NCBI RefSeq assembly: GCF_000374405.1
Contig: NZ_KB894282.1
Span: 35,023-99,022 of the forward strand
Direction: 5' to 3'
DNA from: Riemerella columbina DSM 16469
GTDB taxonomy: Bacteria > Bacteroidota > Bacteroidia > Flavobacteriales > Weeksellaceae
Length of the DNA stretch: 64,000 bases
Position numbers and translations under genes: made by a program. Position 1 is the first letter of the stretch; each line of letters opens with the position of its first letter. The notes beneath the pieces are model-generated. The model was not told the DNA's origin. It saw only the letters and a program-made list of their open reading frames with translations, and searched no databases. Below are positions 9,201 to 17,955 of the stretch, one piece after another.

Positions 9201-10538
9201 TTGAAAACACATTTCATCGCTATTGGCGGTAGTGCCATGCATAATCTCGCCATTGCTCTAAAAGATAAAGGCTACCAAGTAACAGGTTCTGATGATACTA
9301 TCTTTGAACCTTCCAAATCTAGATTAGCACAAAAGGGTATTTTGCCCGAACAAATCGGTTGGTTTCCAGAAAAAATCACCCAAGATATTGATGCTGTAAT
9401 TCTTGGTATGCACGCCCATGCCGACAATCCAGAATTAGCTAAGGCTAAAGCATTAGGACTAAAAATTTACTCTTACCCAGAATTCCTTTATGAGCAAAGC
9501 AAAGATAAAACCAGAGTGGTTATTGGAGGGTCTCATGGGAAGACCACCATTACTTCGATGATTTTACATGTGTTAAACTTTCATCAAAAAGAAGTGGACT
9601 TTATGGTGGGAGCGCAATTAGAAGGCTTTGATTGTATGGTGAAAACCACAGCAGAAAATGATTTTATGATTCTAGAAGGTGATGAATATTTATCCTCACC
9701 TATTGATTTGCGTTCTAAATTTTTATTATATCACCCCAATATTGCTCTGATTTCAGGGATTGCTTGGGACCATATCAATGTATTTAAAACTTTTGATGAT
9801 TATATAGAGCAATTTAGAAAATTTGTGGCAACCATTACACCGGGTGGTGTTTTAGTTTATAATGAAGAAGACCCAGAAGTGGTAAAAGTGGTAGAAACCG
9901 CAGAAAACTACTTTAGAAAAATGCCTTATAAAACCCCTGATTACGAAGTAGTCAATCAGCAAGTGTATCTTAAAACCGAACTAGGCAAAATTCCTGTATC
10001 GGTATTTGGTGCTCACAACTTACTCAATATGGAAGGTGCACGATTGATTTGCCAACAATTGGGTATTATGGAAGAAGAATTTTATGAGGCAATTATGAGT
10101 TTTAAAGGGGCATCTAAACGGTTAGAAAAAGTAGAACGCGACGACCACGCCGTTTTATACAAAGATTTTGCCCACGCTCCAAGTAAGGTAAAAGCGACCA
10201 CCCAAGCCTTTGCGAAACAATTTGCCAAGCAAGACACCTACGGTTTTTTAGAGTTACATACTTACTCTTCACTAAACCCGGAATTTTTGGGACAATACGC
10301 TCATGCTTTAGATGCTTTAGACCATGCCGTAGTATTCTATTCCGAAGAAGCCCTTAAGATTAAACGAATGGCACCTATTTCCCCAGACTTAATTAAGGAA
10401 AAATTCCAAAACCCTAATCTTAAAGTATTTACCGATGCAGAATCTTTACACACCTATTGGGACAGCCTTGATAAAACCAAAGGTGCATTTCTAATGATGA
10501 GTAGCGGTAATTTTGGTAGTTTGGATTTGAAAAGATAA
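9201..10538 (+). CDS. mpl: UDP-N-acetylmuramate:L-Ala-gamma-D-Glu-meso-DAP ligase
   Basis: Murein-recycling ligase that attaches recovered tripeptide to UDP-MurNAc. The 445-residue protein follows Mur ligase order: N-terminal nucleotide fold (THFIAIGGSAMHNLAIALK), ATP loop GGSHGKTTITSM, the central DEYLSSPID and SGIAWDHINVF segments, and the C-terminal domain with KDFAHAPSKV. It begins with TTG at 9201; the first in-frame ATG would remove the glycine-rich N-terminal motif, so TTG is the best start. Distinguished from MurC by the AMH.. and EGDEY features typical of Mpl. Confidence 0.93.
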   Translation: MKTHFIAIGGSAMHNLAIALKDKGYQVTGSDDTIFEPSKSRLAQKGILPEQIGWFPEKITQDIDAVILGMHAHADNPELAKAKALGLKIYSYPEFLYEQSKDKTRVVIGGSHGKTTITSMILHVLNFHQKEVDFMVGAQLEGFDCMVKTTAENDFMILEGDEYLSSPIDLRSKFLLYHPNIALISGIAWDHINVFKTFDDYIEQFRKFVATITPGGVLVYNEEDPEVVKVVETAENYFRKMPYKTPDYEVVNQQVYLKTELGKIPVSVFGAHNLLNMEGARLICQQLGIMEEEFYEAIMSFKGASKRLEKVERDDHAVLYKDFAHAPSKVKATTQAFAKQFAKQDTYGFLELHTYSSLNPEFLGQYAHALDALDHAVVFYSEEALKIKRMAPISPDLIKEKFQNPNLKVFTDAESLHTYWDSLDKTKGAFLMMSSGNFGSLDLKR

Positions 10539-10587
10539 AAAAGGTATAGCGTTTGCAAGTGGTTACCCGAATCATTATACAAACCTT

Positions 10588-11226
10588 ATGAAACTTTATA
10601 TCATCAGCGGTTTAGGTGCAGATTTCAGCATCTTAGAACGCATTCAATTTCCAGAACATTTAGAACCCGTATTTATCCCTTGGCTCATGCCAGAAAAAGA
10701 CGAAGATTTCCATCATTATGTTGATAGAATGGCTGAACCTATTGATACCACCGAAGAATTCTGTTTACTAGGCTATTCTTTCGGAGGTCTTATCGTTCAG
10801 GAAATCCATAAGAAAATCCCTGCTAAAACAATCGTGATTTTGGGGTCTATAAAATCGGATAAAGAAATGCCGATGGTAGGCAAAACCGCAAGATTTACAA
10901 AGATTCCACACCTAATGCCTGCATCGTTCTTCTCAGAAAAATCCGTAATCGTTTATAGCTTTATCCGAAAATTTATAGAAGCCGATAGCCCCAAAGTAGA
11001 TAAATACTTTAATGTAAGAGACCCTTATTATTTAAAATGGAGCCTCGAAAAAATTGTAGATTGGAAGTTCGACGAACTCCCAGATGTGATTCAAGTGATG
11101 GGCGATAAGGACTTAGCCTTTCCTATTAAAAATTCCAATCCAGATTTCGTCATTAAGAATGCTACTCACCTCTTCCCTGCTACAAAATATCGCGAAGTAT
11201 CGGAAATTCTTAAAAAAGTTTTCTAA
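10588..11226 (+). CDS. Small alpha/beta hydrolase
   Basis: A 212-residue cytoplasmic protein with an alpha/beta-hydrolase nucleophile elbow (LLGYSFGGLIVQE, GxSxG at about residues 67-71), an oxyanion region near the N-terminus (ISGLGADF) and a late aspartate/histidine pair (MGDKDLAFP and NATHLFP) at the positions expected for the catalytic triad. It is shorter than typical family members. The substrate cannot be told. Confidence 0.75.
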   Translation: MKLYIISGLGADFSILERIQFPEHLEPVFIPWLMPEKDEDFHHYVDRMAEPIDTTEEFCLLGYSFGGLIVQEIHKKIPAKTIVILGSIKSDKEMPMVGKTARFTKIPHLMPASFFSEKSVIVYSFIRKFIEADSPKVDKYFNVRDPYYLKWSLEKIVDWKFDELPDVIQVMGDKDLAFPIKNSNPDFVIKNATHLFPATKYREVSEILKKVF

Positions 11227-11243
11227 GTTTATAGAATCTACCT

Positions 11244-11251
11244 TATATTTG
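11244..11251 (+). promoter_or_regulatory. -7 box upstream of serine ammonia-lyase
   Basis: TATATTTG matches TAnnTTTG and lies 23 nt before the ATG at 11275. No exact -33 element at the standard distance. Confidence 0.5.
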
Positions 11252-11274
11252 TAATTCTTTAAATATCATATCCT

Positions 11275-12696
11275 ATGCAATCAATTAGCGTTTTCGAAAT
11301 CATCAAAGTAGGCATCGGACCATCCAGTTCACATACCATGGGACCTTGGAATGCCGCAGAACTATTTTTAGATTTGATACGAAGAGAACGCTCTATCCAA
11401 GAAGTGAAAGAAGTATTTGTAGAGTTCTATGGTTCATTAGCCAAAACAGGCATTGGACACGGTACTGATATTGCTGGGATGCTAGGATTAGCAGGAGAAA
11501 ATTTTAAAATCATTGATACCACAAAAATCGATGAAAAAATAGAGCATATTAAATCCTCTCAAACCCTTAATTTAGGTAACGAAAAAGAAATTCCATTTAT
11601 CTACGGACATCATTTGGTGCTTAATATGACCGAAAACCTTGATTTTCATCCGAATGGAATGATTTTTAGAGCGGTATTTAACGATGGGACAGAAATTTCC
11701 CAAGATTACTATTCCGTAGGTGGTGGCTTTGTAGCGACTAAAGAAGATAATACGCTAGAGCAAACTTGCGTGCGTACCCTCTATCCTTGCCATAAAGGTA
11801 AAGATATCATCGACAACTGCGAACGGCTGAAATTAGATAAAATTTCTGATTTAATTAAAATCAATGAGGAATCTTGGCGCAGCCAAGAAGAAACCGAAGC
11901 CGAAGCCCTCTATATATGGCAACAAATCAAAGAATGCATCTATAAAGGCGTTAATAAAGAAGGAATTTTACCAGGCGGGCTTAATGTCACCCGCAGAGCC
12001 GCCGCACTTAACAGAAAACTATTGGGCGAAGACAAAGTCTATCACAATATCGATGAGTGGTTTAATCTTGTGGTTAATGCTGAAAAAAACTTTAATAATA
12101 TTACCAAATGGGTCTCGTGTTTTGCGTTAGCAGTCAATGAGGAAAATGCCAGTTTTGGACGCATCATTACCGCTCCTACCAATGGTGCCAGCGGTGTCAT
12201 TCCCGCAGTGCTAATGTATGCTCAAACCTGCACCGAATTTAATTCCAAAGACGATATCATTCACTTCCTATTAGTCGCGGGTGAAGTGGGGACTTTATTT
12301 AAAAAGAATGCTACCATTTCCGCTGCGGCAGGTGGTTGCCAAGCAGAGATTGGCGTTTCTTCGGCGATGGCAGCGGCAGGGCTTACAGAAATTTCAGGTG
12401 GTACTCCAGAACAAGTGCTGATGGCTGCCGAAATCGCTATGGAACACCATTTGGGACTGACTTGCGACCCAATCAAAGGACTGGTACAAATCCCGTGTAT
12501 CGAGCGCAATTCTATGGGTGCGATGAAGGCGATTACTGCTTCTAATCTGGCGTTGGAAAGCAATCCCAAAAACGCCCGCGTCAGCCTAGACCATGTGATA
12601 AAATCCATGTGGGAAACCGCCCAAGACATGAATTCTAAATACAAAGAAACCTCAGAAGGTGGCTTAGCCATAGCTGTGAATATAGCAGAGTGCTAG
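11275..12696 (+). CDS. sdaA: L-serine ammonia-lyase (iron-sulfur type)
   Basis: Deaminates L-serine to pyruvate. The 473-residue single chain combines the beta domain at the N-terminus ([20 protein letters not shown], the SSSHT motif) with the alpha domain ([44 protein letters not shown]). The cysteines in GGCQAE, LTCDP and IPCIE are those that hold the 4Fe-4S cluster in this oxygen-sensitive family. It is a single gene: repeat element A follows and the next gene starts over 400 nt later. Confidence 0.95.
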   Translation: MQSISVFEIIKVGIGPSSSHTMGPWNAAELFLDLIRRERSIQEVKEVFVEFYGSLAKTGIGHGTDIAGMLGLAGENFKIIDTTKIDEKIEHIKSSQTLNLGNEKEIPFIYGHHLVLNMTENLDFHPNGMIFRAVFNDGTEISQDYYSVGGGFVATKEDNTLEQTCVRTLYPCHKGKDIIDNCERLKLDKISDLIKINEESWRSQEETEAEALYIWQQIKECIYKGVNKEGILPGGLNVTRRAAALNRKLLGEDKVYHNIDEWFNLVVNAEKNFNNITKWVSCFALAVNEENASFGRIITAPTNGASGVIPAVLMYAQTCTEFNSKDDIIHFLLVAGEVGTLFKKNATISAAAGGCQAEIGVSSAMAAAGLTEISGGTPEQVLMAAEIAMEHHLGLTCDPIKGLVQIPCIERNSMGAMKAITASNLALESNPKNARVSLDHVIKSMWETAQDMNSKYKETSEGGLAIAVNIAEC

Positions 12697-12756
12697 CAGT
12701 CAAAATCAGCAAAACATTTAGCATAAAAATTACCCTTTAAAATTACCTTATATTTT

Positions 12757-12880
12757 GGGCGTGCCCCTCTGCCTTTTTTTAAAAAAAAGGCAAAGCGTCG
12801 GTCTACGGGCAGTCGTTCTTTTTTGGCTTTTTCAGAAAAGCCAAAAAAAGGAACTCCAACAATGCCCTCCGCCCTCACGC
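12757..12880 (+). repeat. Structured intergenic repeat, copy A
   Basis: One of four related elements in the window (others at 26283, 34692, 43064). It begins GGGCGTGCC and ends CCTCACGC, so GCGTG at the left can pair with CACGC at the right. Inside are two hairpins: TGCCTTTTTTT with its complement, then TTTTTTGGCTTTT with AAAAGCCAAAAAA. Copy A shares the internal GCGTCGGTCTACGGGCAGTC and the CTCCAACAATGCCCTCC ending with copy B. The rest of the 435-nt gap between sdaA and the aminopeptidase gene (12697-13131) shows no gene. Confidence 0.85.
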
Positions 12881-13131
12881 AGAAAAAACATTCTTAGATA
12901 TTTGTACAATAGATTCGAATTATTTAAAATATAAATTAATCAAAGATATTTCTTAAAAAAATTTCCAACTGATAAAATGGAAATAAATCATAAATGAGAA
13001 ATACAGTACTTTCGACATACAAGATGATAATCATCATTGGATAAATCGTCGTTTAAAAAGAAAATTTTTAAAATCGCTAAAAACTAATAATCATATTTTT
13101 CGTAACTTTACCATCAAAATTAGATTTTATA

Positions 13132-14898
13132 ATGACAACTAAAGAAAAAATAACGGCACTCCGTGCCCAAATGAAAGAACAAAACATCAATGCATTTATC
13201 GTATTTTCAGCAGACCCGCATATGAGCGAATACCTACCGAAAGAGTGGCAAGAAAGAAAATGGCTTTCAGGCTTTACTGGCTCTGCAGGGTTTGTAGTCA
13301 TCACCCAAGAACAAGCCGCTTTATGGACAGATGGACGCTATTTTGTACAAGCCCCTATTGAATTAGAAGGCTCTGGTATCAGCCTAATGAAAGATGGTAT
13401 AGAGGGAACTCCTAATTATACCGATTGGATTATAGAGCAAACACCAAAAGGTGGAAAAGTAGCTGTAAATGCCTTAGCAACCTCACATGCCAATTGGAAA
13501 AGTCTTGAAGACAAATTAGCAAAGAAAGATATTCAACTCGTAGATAATCCATTATTGGATAAGATCTGGACAGAAAGACCTGAACCTTCCAAAAACGAAG
13601 TCTTCACCCAACCCGTAAAGTGGGCAGGACAGTCGGTAGAGGATAAACTATCTGCCATTCGTAAAAAAATGGAGGCGCAAAATACTTCTGTGCATATTAT
13701 TTCAAGTTTAGATGATGTGGCGTGGACGCTTAACCTTAGAGGAAGTGATGTGACGAGTAACCCTGTATTTTTAGGTTATATTGTGCTTTCTAAAGACGAA
13801 ACGGTATTGTTTGTAGATACTGCAAAACTTAATTCCGAGGCTCAAAAGCAAATGCAAGACGCCAATGTAAAAGTAATGCCTTACAACGAATTTTTTAATT
13901 ATTTAAAGCAATTTAAAAACGAAAATATTTTAATTTCACCTAATACCAATCAATCGGTATTTAATGCTTTAGAAGGCAATCATTTTGTACTTTCTGCAGT
14001 ACCTGGACACCTGATGAAAGCTCAGAAAAACAAGACCGAGTTAGAGGGCTTCCGTAAAGTAATGGTAAGAGATGGGGTAGCCATGGTGAAATTCCTCTAT
14101 TGGCTAAAACACCAAGTAGGAAAAGAACCTATGACGGAATATACCATTGGTGAAAAATTGAGAAGTTTCCGTGCAGAAGGTGAAAATTTTGTGGGCATTA
14201 GTTTTGGAAGTATTATCGGTTATCAAGGCAATGGTGCAATTGTCCATTATTCCGCTAAAGAAAACGATTGTAAAGAAGTCTTTGCAGAAGGGAGTATTTT
14301 GGTAGATTCAGGTGGTCAATATTTAGAAGGAACAACGGATATTACAAGAACCGTAAAGTTAGGGAAAGTCTCACAAAACTTTATCGATGATTGTACTTTA
14401 GTGTTAAAAGGAATGATTCAACTTTCTATTGCTAAATTTCCAAAAGGCACAAGAGGTTTCCATATTGATGCGATTGCCAGACTTCCACTTTGGATGAAGG
14501 GTAAAGATTATGCACACGGTACAGGACATGGCGTAGGCAGTTTTATGAATGTACACGAAGGACCTCAAAATATTCGTAAAGATATGAACCCTCAAGAATT
14601 ACTACCAGGAATGGTTTGTTCTAATGAACCAGGATTTTATTTAGAAAACGAATACGGAATTCGTCATGAGAATTTAATCGCTGTAAAAGAAGTGGAAACT
14701 ACCCCATTTGGAACATTCTACAACTTTGAAACCCTTACCATTTGTCCATTCGATAAAGAGATCTTCAACAAAGAGTTGATGACAGATGTGGAAATTAAAT
14801 GGTTAAACGATTACCACAAATGGTGCGAAGAGAAATTAGCCCCGCATCTGGAAGGCGATGTAAAAGCATGGTTTCTAGACATGGTAAAGCCTTTGTAA
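13132..14898 (+). CDS. pepP: Xaa-Pro aminopeptidase (M24 family)
   Basis: Removes N-terminal residues preceding proline. The 588-residue chain is the long three-domain form: two creatinase-like N-terminal domains (FIVFSADPHMSEYLPKEW, and a second around HIISSLDDVAWTLNLRG) and a C-terminal pita-bread catalytic domain with metal ligands in DSGGQYLEGTTDITRT, the HGTGHGVGSFMNVHEGP block, NEPGFY and GIRHENL. No signal peptide, hence cytoplasmic. A rho-independent terminator follows at 14922. Confidence 0.95.
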   Translation: MTTKEKITALRAQMKEQNINAFIVFSADPHMSEYLPKEWQERKWLSGFTGSAGFVVITQEQAALWTDGRYFVQAPIELEGSGISLMKDGIEGTPNYTDWIIEQTPKGGKVAVNALATSHANWKSLEDKLAKKDIQLVDNPLLDKIWTERPEPSKNEVFTQPVKWAGQSVEDKLSAIRKKMEAQNTSVHIISSLDDVAWTLNLRGSDVTSNPVFLGYIVLSKDETVLFVDTAKLNSEAQKQMQDANVKVMPYNEFFNYLKQFKNENILISPNTNQSVFNALEGNHFVLSAVPGHLMKAQKNKTELEGFRKVMVRDGVAMVKFLYWLKHQVGKEPMTEYTIGEKLRSFRAEGENFVGISFGSIIGYQGNGAIVHYSAKENDCKEVFAEGSILVDSGGQYLEGTTDITRTVKLGKVSQNFIDDCTLVLKGMIQLSIAKFPKGTRGFHIDAIARLPLWMKGKDYAHGTGHGVGSFMNVHEGPQNIRKDMNPQELLPGMVCSNEPGFYLENEYGIRHENLIAVKEVETTPFGTFYNFETLTICPFDKEIFNKELMTDVEIKWLNDYHKWCEEKLAPHLEGDVKAWFLDMVKPL

Positions 14899-14921
14899 AA
14901 AGTGCTAGCACACAATTACAA

Positions 14922-14955
14922 AAAAAAGCCTATCAAAATTTTGATAGGCTTTTTT
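14922..14955. terminator. Bidirectional hairpin terminator after pepP
   Basis: A perfect inverted repeat (AAAGCCTATCAAAA with its complement) flanked by A and T runs on the two sides. It can end pepP transcription on the plus strand and the tRNA-Asp transcript on the minus strand. Confidence 0.9.
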
Positions 14956-14959
14956 ATTG

Positions 14960-15033
14960 CGATCCGGACGGGACTCGAACCCGCGACCACCTGCGTGACA
15001 GGCAGGTATTCTAACCAGCTGAACTACCGGATC
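14960..15033 (-). tRNA. tRNA-Asp (GTC), copy 2 of tandem pair
   Basis: On the minus strand a 74-nt cloverleaf: acceptor GATCCGG/CCGGATC with discriminator G, D arm, anticodon stem CCTGC/GCAGG around loop CTGTCAC (anticodon GTC), and T arm GCGGG-TTCGAGT-CCCGT. The CCA end is not encoded. It is identical to the copy 18 nt upstream and is the promoter-distal member. Confidence 0.97.
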
Positions 15034-15051
15034 TAAATATCTAAAAAAATG

Positions 15052-15125
15052 CGATCCGGACGGGACTCGAACCCGCGACCACCTGCGTGACAGGCAGGTA
15101 TTCTAACCAGCTGAACTACCGGATC
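15052..15125 (-). tRNA. tRNA-Asp (GTC), copy 1 of tandem pair
   Basis: Identical in all 74 positions to the neighbouring copy, with anticodon GTC and no encoded CCA. It is promoter-proximal on the minus strand. The pair would be cut from one precursor. Confidence 0.97.
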
Positions 15126-15184
15126 TTTTTAGAATTATTATTCTGTACTTATTATGATGTACGCTTGTCTGAATAATGTGGTTG

Positions 15185-15192
15185 CAAAAATA
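15185..15192 (-). promoter_or_regulatory. Candidate -7 box for the tRNA-Asp pair
   Basis: Reads TATTTTTG on the minus strand, matching TAnnTTTG. A TTG lies 16 nt further upstream, slightly closer than usual. Transcription would start about 50 nt before the first tRNA. Confidence 0.4.
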
Positions 15193-15225
15193 TAACTTTT
15201 TATAATACCAACAAAATTTTTATTG

Positions 15226-15256
15226 TAAAAAAAACGCCTTTTATTCAAAAGGCGTT
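15226..15256 (-). terminator. Terminator of thioredoxin gene
   Basis: Stem AACGCCTTTT with its exact complement around a 4-nt loop, followed on the minus strand by a run of eight T. It lies 23 nt after the trxA stop codon. Confidence 0.9.
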
Positions 15257-15278
15257 GTAAATCAATCTAATTATTTTA

Positions 15279-15596
15279 TTAAAGATGAGCAAATAACTTG
15301 GCCGCAATAGCTTCTTTAGGCGATACACCAACCAATTTTTCTACAACTTCTCCATTTTTAAAAATCAGCATGGTAGGAATATTTCTAATACCATACTCCA
15401 TTGCCGTCTGTTGGTTGTTATCCACATCTACCTTTCCAACTAATGCTTTACCTTCAAAATCGTTTGAAAGCTCATCAATGATTGGGGCTAACATTCTGCA
15501 TGGTCCACACCATACTGCCCAAAAGTCCACCAATACGGGCTTATCTGAACCTAATACTTCATCTTTAAAATTACTGTCTGTAAATTCTAATGCCAT
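15279..15596 (-). CDS. trxA: Thioredoxin
   Basis: Cytoplasmic dithiol-disulfide reductant. The 105-residue protein has the active site WAVWCGPCRMLAPI (WCGPC), the preceding DKPVLVDFWA strand and the conserved cis-proline region RNIPTMLIFKNG. Length and motifs match canonical TrxA. It has its own terminator and is separated from the cysteine desulfurase gene by 76 nt. Confidence 0.97.
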   Translation of the reverse strand: MALEFTDSNFKDEVLGSDKPVLVDFWAVWCGPCRMLAPIIDELSNDFEGKALVGKVDVDNNQQTAMEYGIRNIPTMLIFKNGEVVEKLVGVSPKEAIAAKLFAHL

Positions 15597-15672
15597 AATA
15601 ATTTTATTTTAATTTTTCACAAATATACTGTATTATATTGATGATAGCATCAATACTTTAAATTGTTATTAT

Positions 15673-16818
15673 CTATAATTTTGCTTTTATATCCAACAAA
15701 GCTGCCACTAGCGCGTCTATTTCTTCTTTCGTTGTTTGATGGCTAAAAGATACCCTTAGCGGTGTACAAGATTCCATTTCCTTTTCATCTAAAAGCATCA
15801 TCATAACCATAGAGGGCTTACTCGCACCAGAACTACAAGCACTTCCTTGCGAAATCGCGATTCCCTTCATATCAAGTTGCAAACTAAGTAATGGATTTTT
15901 AAACGGAAGCAATACACTCAAAACAGTATACAGACTACGGTCTTGCTCAGCACTTCTACCATTAAACTTTACCCCTTCAATATGTTTTGATAGTTGCTCT
16001 ATGGTATAATCTTTGATCGATTGTATTTTCTCTTTATAAGATTGTAAATGTTCCATTGATAATTCCAATGCTTTGCCTAAACCTACAATTCCGCAAACAT
16101 TTTCCGTTCCAGCTCTTAGGCTACGCTCTTGTGGTCCTCCAGTAATCAACGCTTTTAATCCAGAAGACTTTCTGATAAATGCAAAGCCTGACCCCTTAGG
16201 TCCAAAAAATTTATGAGCACTACAAGAAGCAAAATCCAACGGCGTATCTTCAAAATCTAATTCCAAATGTGCCACAGTTTGTACCGTATCAGAATGGAAT
16301 AGAGCACCATTGTCTTTGCACAGTTTCGCTATTGCTTTAATATCATATAAATTCCCTACCTCGTTATTAGCATGCATTAAAGACACCAAAGTTTTTTTGT
16401 CTGATGATGCCAACTGTGTTTTCAGTTGCTCCAAATCTAAATCACCTTTTGAATCTGGACGAAGGTAAACCAACTCTACCTCTTTCCTTTTCTTCATGTC
16501 TAGACAAGTTTCCGCTACACACTTATGCTCCAATGGCGAGGTTATAATGCGCTCTATACCCAAGTGTTCCACACAAGATTTAATAATCATATTGTTGGAT
16601 TCCGTACCACACGAGGTAAACACAATTTCACTGGGTTGCACATTCAATGTTTCTGCTACTTGGCGGCGTACCTCTTCAATTTTGGTTTTGGCTTCTTGAC
16701 CAATACTATGGGTAGACGAAGGGTTCCCATATTGATTTTTCATAGACGCTACCATTGCTTCAATCACTTCTTCCGACAAGGGTGTCGTAGCTGCGTAATC
16801 TAAATATATTTTTTCCAT
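15673..16818 (-). CDS. Cysteine desulfurase (NifS/IscS family)
   Basis: PLP enzyme that takes sulfur from cysteine for Fe-S clusters or thiolation. The 381-residue protein shows YLDYAATTPLS at the N-terminus, the PLP lysine in SCSAHKFFGPKGSGF, GTENVCGIVGLG, and the catalytic cysteine in QGSACSSGASKPS. Its ATG shares one base with the stop codon of the preceding lipoprotein-like gene, so the two are co-translated. No iscU or other Fe-S genes lie next to it, so a tRNA-thiolation role is as likely as cluster assembly. Confidence 0.92.
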   Translation of the reverse strand: MEKIYLDYAATTPLSEEVIEAMVASMKNQYGNPSSTHSIGQEAKTKIEEVRRQVAETLNVQPSEIVFTSCGTESNNMIIKSCVEHLGIERIITSPLEHKCVAETCLDMKKRKEVELVYLRPDSKGDLDLEQLKTQLASSDKKTLVSLMHANNEVGNLYDIKAIAKLCKDNGALFHSDTVQTVAHLELDFEDTPLDFASCSAHKFFGPKGSGFAFIRKSSGLKALITGGPQERSLRAGTENVCGIVGLGKALELSMEHLQSYKEKIQSIKDYTIEQLSKHIEGVKFNGRSAEQDRSLYTVLSVLLPFKNPLLSLQLDMKGIAISQGSACSSGASKPSMVMMMLLDEKEMESCTPLRVSFSHQTTKEEIDALVAALLDIKAKL

Positions 16819-17324
16819 TATTTAATCACTATGGTTTTAAATTCATAAGTCTTTGGAACAGAGAATACCATATAAGGGGTCGATATTACTTGTATTGCCA
16901 TTTCCCGATCTGGAAATTTACTCGGTGGATCTTTTTTGAGGTAGACCTCTAGCACCCCATCTACTAATGCAATACGCTCAATCCCTTTTGGTGTATGATC
17001 GCCAGAGCGGAACTCGCCAAAATTATATAAAATAACGGTTTGATGTTCTGGAAATACAACTTTTGAATCGGTAGATTTAGACTGTTCTTCTTTTAATATA
17101 AAATCGTTCCCACCTAGCATCGCGTCGAGTTCAGATTGTGTCTTGAGTATTCTAAAACCTTGCTGCTGAGTTCCTCCATTAAACTCTGCATGAAATAAAT
17201 AATCTTGACTATTATAGTCTTCTATCGTCTGCGTAGTCGAGTGCTGTTCTGCCATAATTTTCTTATTTTGAGGCGTACACATAGTACATAGGCATAATCC
17301 TGATATTAAAAATAAATGTTTCAT
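16818..17324 (-). CDS. Secreted protein with PrcB-like C-terminal domain
   Basis: A 168-residue protein with an N-terminal hydrophobic signal rich in cysteine (MKHLFLISGLCLCTMCTP), likely exported and possibly lipidated. The C-terminal half (TVILYNFGEFRSGDHTPKGI through STPYMVFSVPK) resembles the protease-complex PrcB C-terminal fold by pattern; I infer this from memory. Function unknown. It overlaps the cysteine desulfurase start by one base, which is surprising for an exported protein. Confidence 0.6.
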   Translation of the reverse strand: MKHLFLISGLCLCTMCTPQNKKIMAEQHSTTQTIEDYNSQDYLFHAEFNGGTQQQGFRILKTQSELDAMLGGNDFILKEEQSKSTDSKVVFPEHQTVILYNFGEFRSGDHTPKGIERIALVDGVLEVYLKKDPPSKFPDREMAIQVISTPYMVFSVPKTYEFKTIVIK

Positions 17325-17364
17325 ATTGATGTGATTTTGGTGCTAAAATACAAAAAATAATCCA

Positions 17365-17955
17365 TCAATGAAAAAAACGAAAATGACCTTCATTTGCCCA
17401 ATCCAACATCGGTCGGTCGCCATTGGTATCGCCAAACGCTATGCTTTTGTCATAAACTAAATCTTGGGTTGCCATTTCTATCCTCCTTACTTTTTCTTCA
17501 CCATTACAATTCTTGGTTTTAAATTTCCCCGTAAATTGTTCCCCTTCAAATAGTGCTTCAGTCGCTAATAAATTCATACCAAACGCTTCAGCAAAAGGAC
17601 TTACCCAAATATCCAAAGATGCCGTTACGATATAACTATAAGTTTGAGAACGGTCTATACTTTTTATAAAATCCAATGCATTGTTTCTAATAATTTTAGG
17701 GTAATATTGTTCAAAAAATGCTTGCGAAGTTTTATATAGCTTCGTTTTGGTCTCCCCTTTTAAAACCCCAGAAATAAAACTTTCTTTCACCTTTTGAGCA
17801 TTCATTAACTTTAATTTTAAAAGTATAAATAATGGCAAATACTTTATGAATTGGATATAATATTTCTTTCGGTTGTAAAACTTTAGATACAGAAACATCG
17901 TATCTTTGGTTGTAAGCGTGCCATCAAAATCAAAAAGGTAGAGTTTTTTCATCAT
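17365..17955 (-). CDS. HAD-IB family phosphatase (SerB-like)
   Basis: A 196-residue phosphohydrolase with HAD motif I (LYLFDFDGTLTTKDT), motif II (YIVTASLDIW), a lysine-bearing NGEEKVRRIE motif III region and motif IV (AFGDTNGDRPML). The arrangement is that of HAD-IB enzymes related to phosphoserine phosphatase; substrate is uncertain. Its start overlaps the stop of the upstream gene by one base, so it is translated with the 477-residue protein. Confidence 0.85.
   Translation of the reverse strand: MMKKLYLFDFDGTLTTKDTMFLYLKFYNRKKYYIQFIKYLPLFILLKLKLMNAQKVKESFISGVLKGETKTKLYKTSQAFFEQYYPKIIRNNALDFIKSIDRSQTYSYIVTASLDIWVSPFAEAFGMNLLATEALFEGEQFTGKFKTKNCNGEEKVRRIEMATQDLVYDKSIAFGDTNGDRPMLDWANEGHFRFFH

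Noticed and set aside
14799..15014. 71-residue plus-strand frame across the pepP end and tRNA-Asp
   Set aside because: It is a shadow of pepP in another frame that runs antisense into the tRNA gene.
14960..15125. Integration hot spot at the tRNA-Asp pair
   Set aside because: Both neighbours are core genes with normal terminators and there is no integrase or partial tRNA copy; the pair is a simple tandem duplication.
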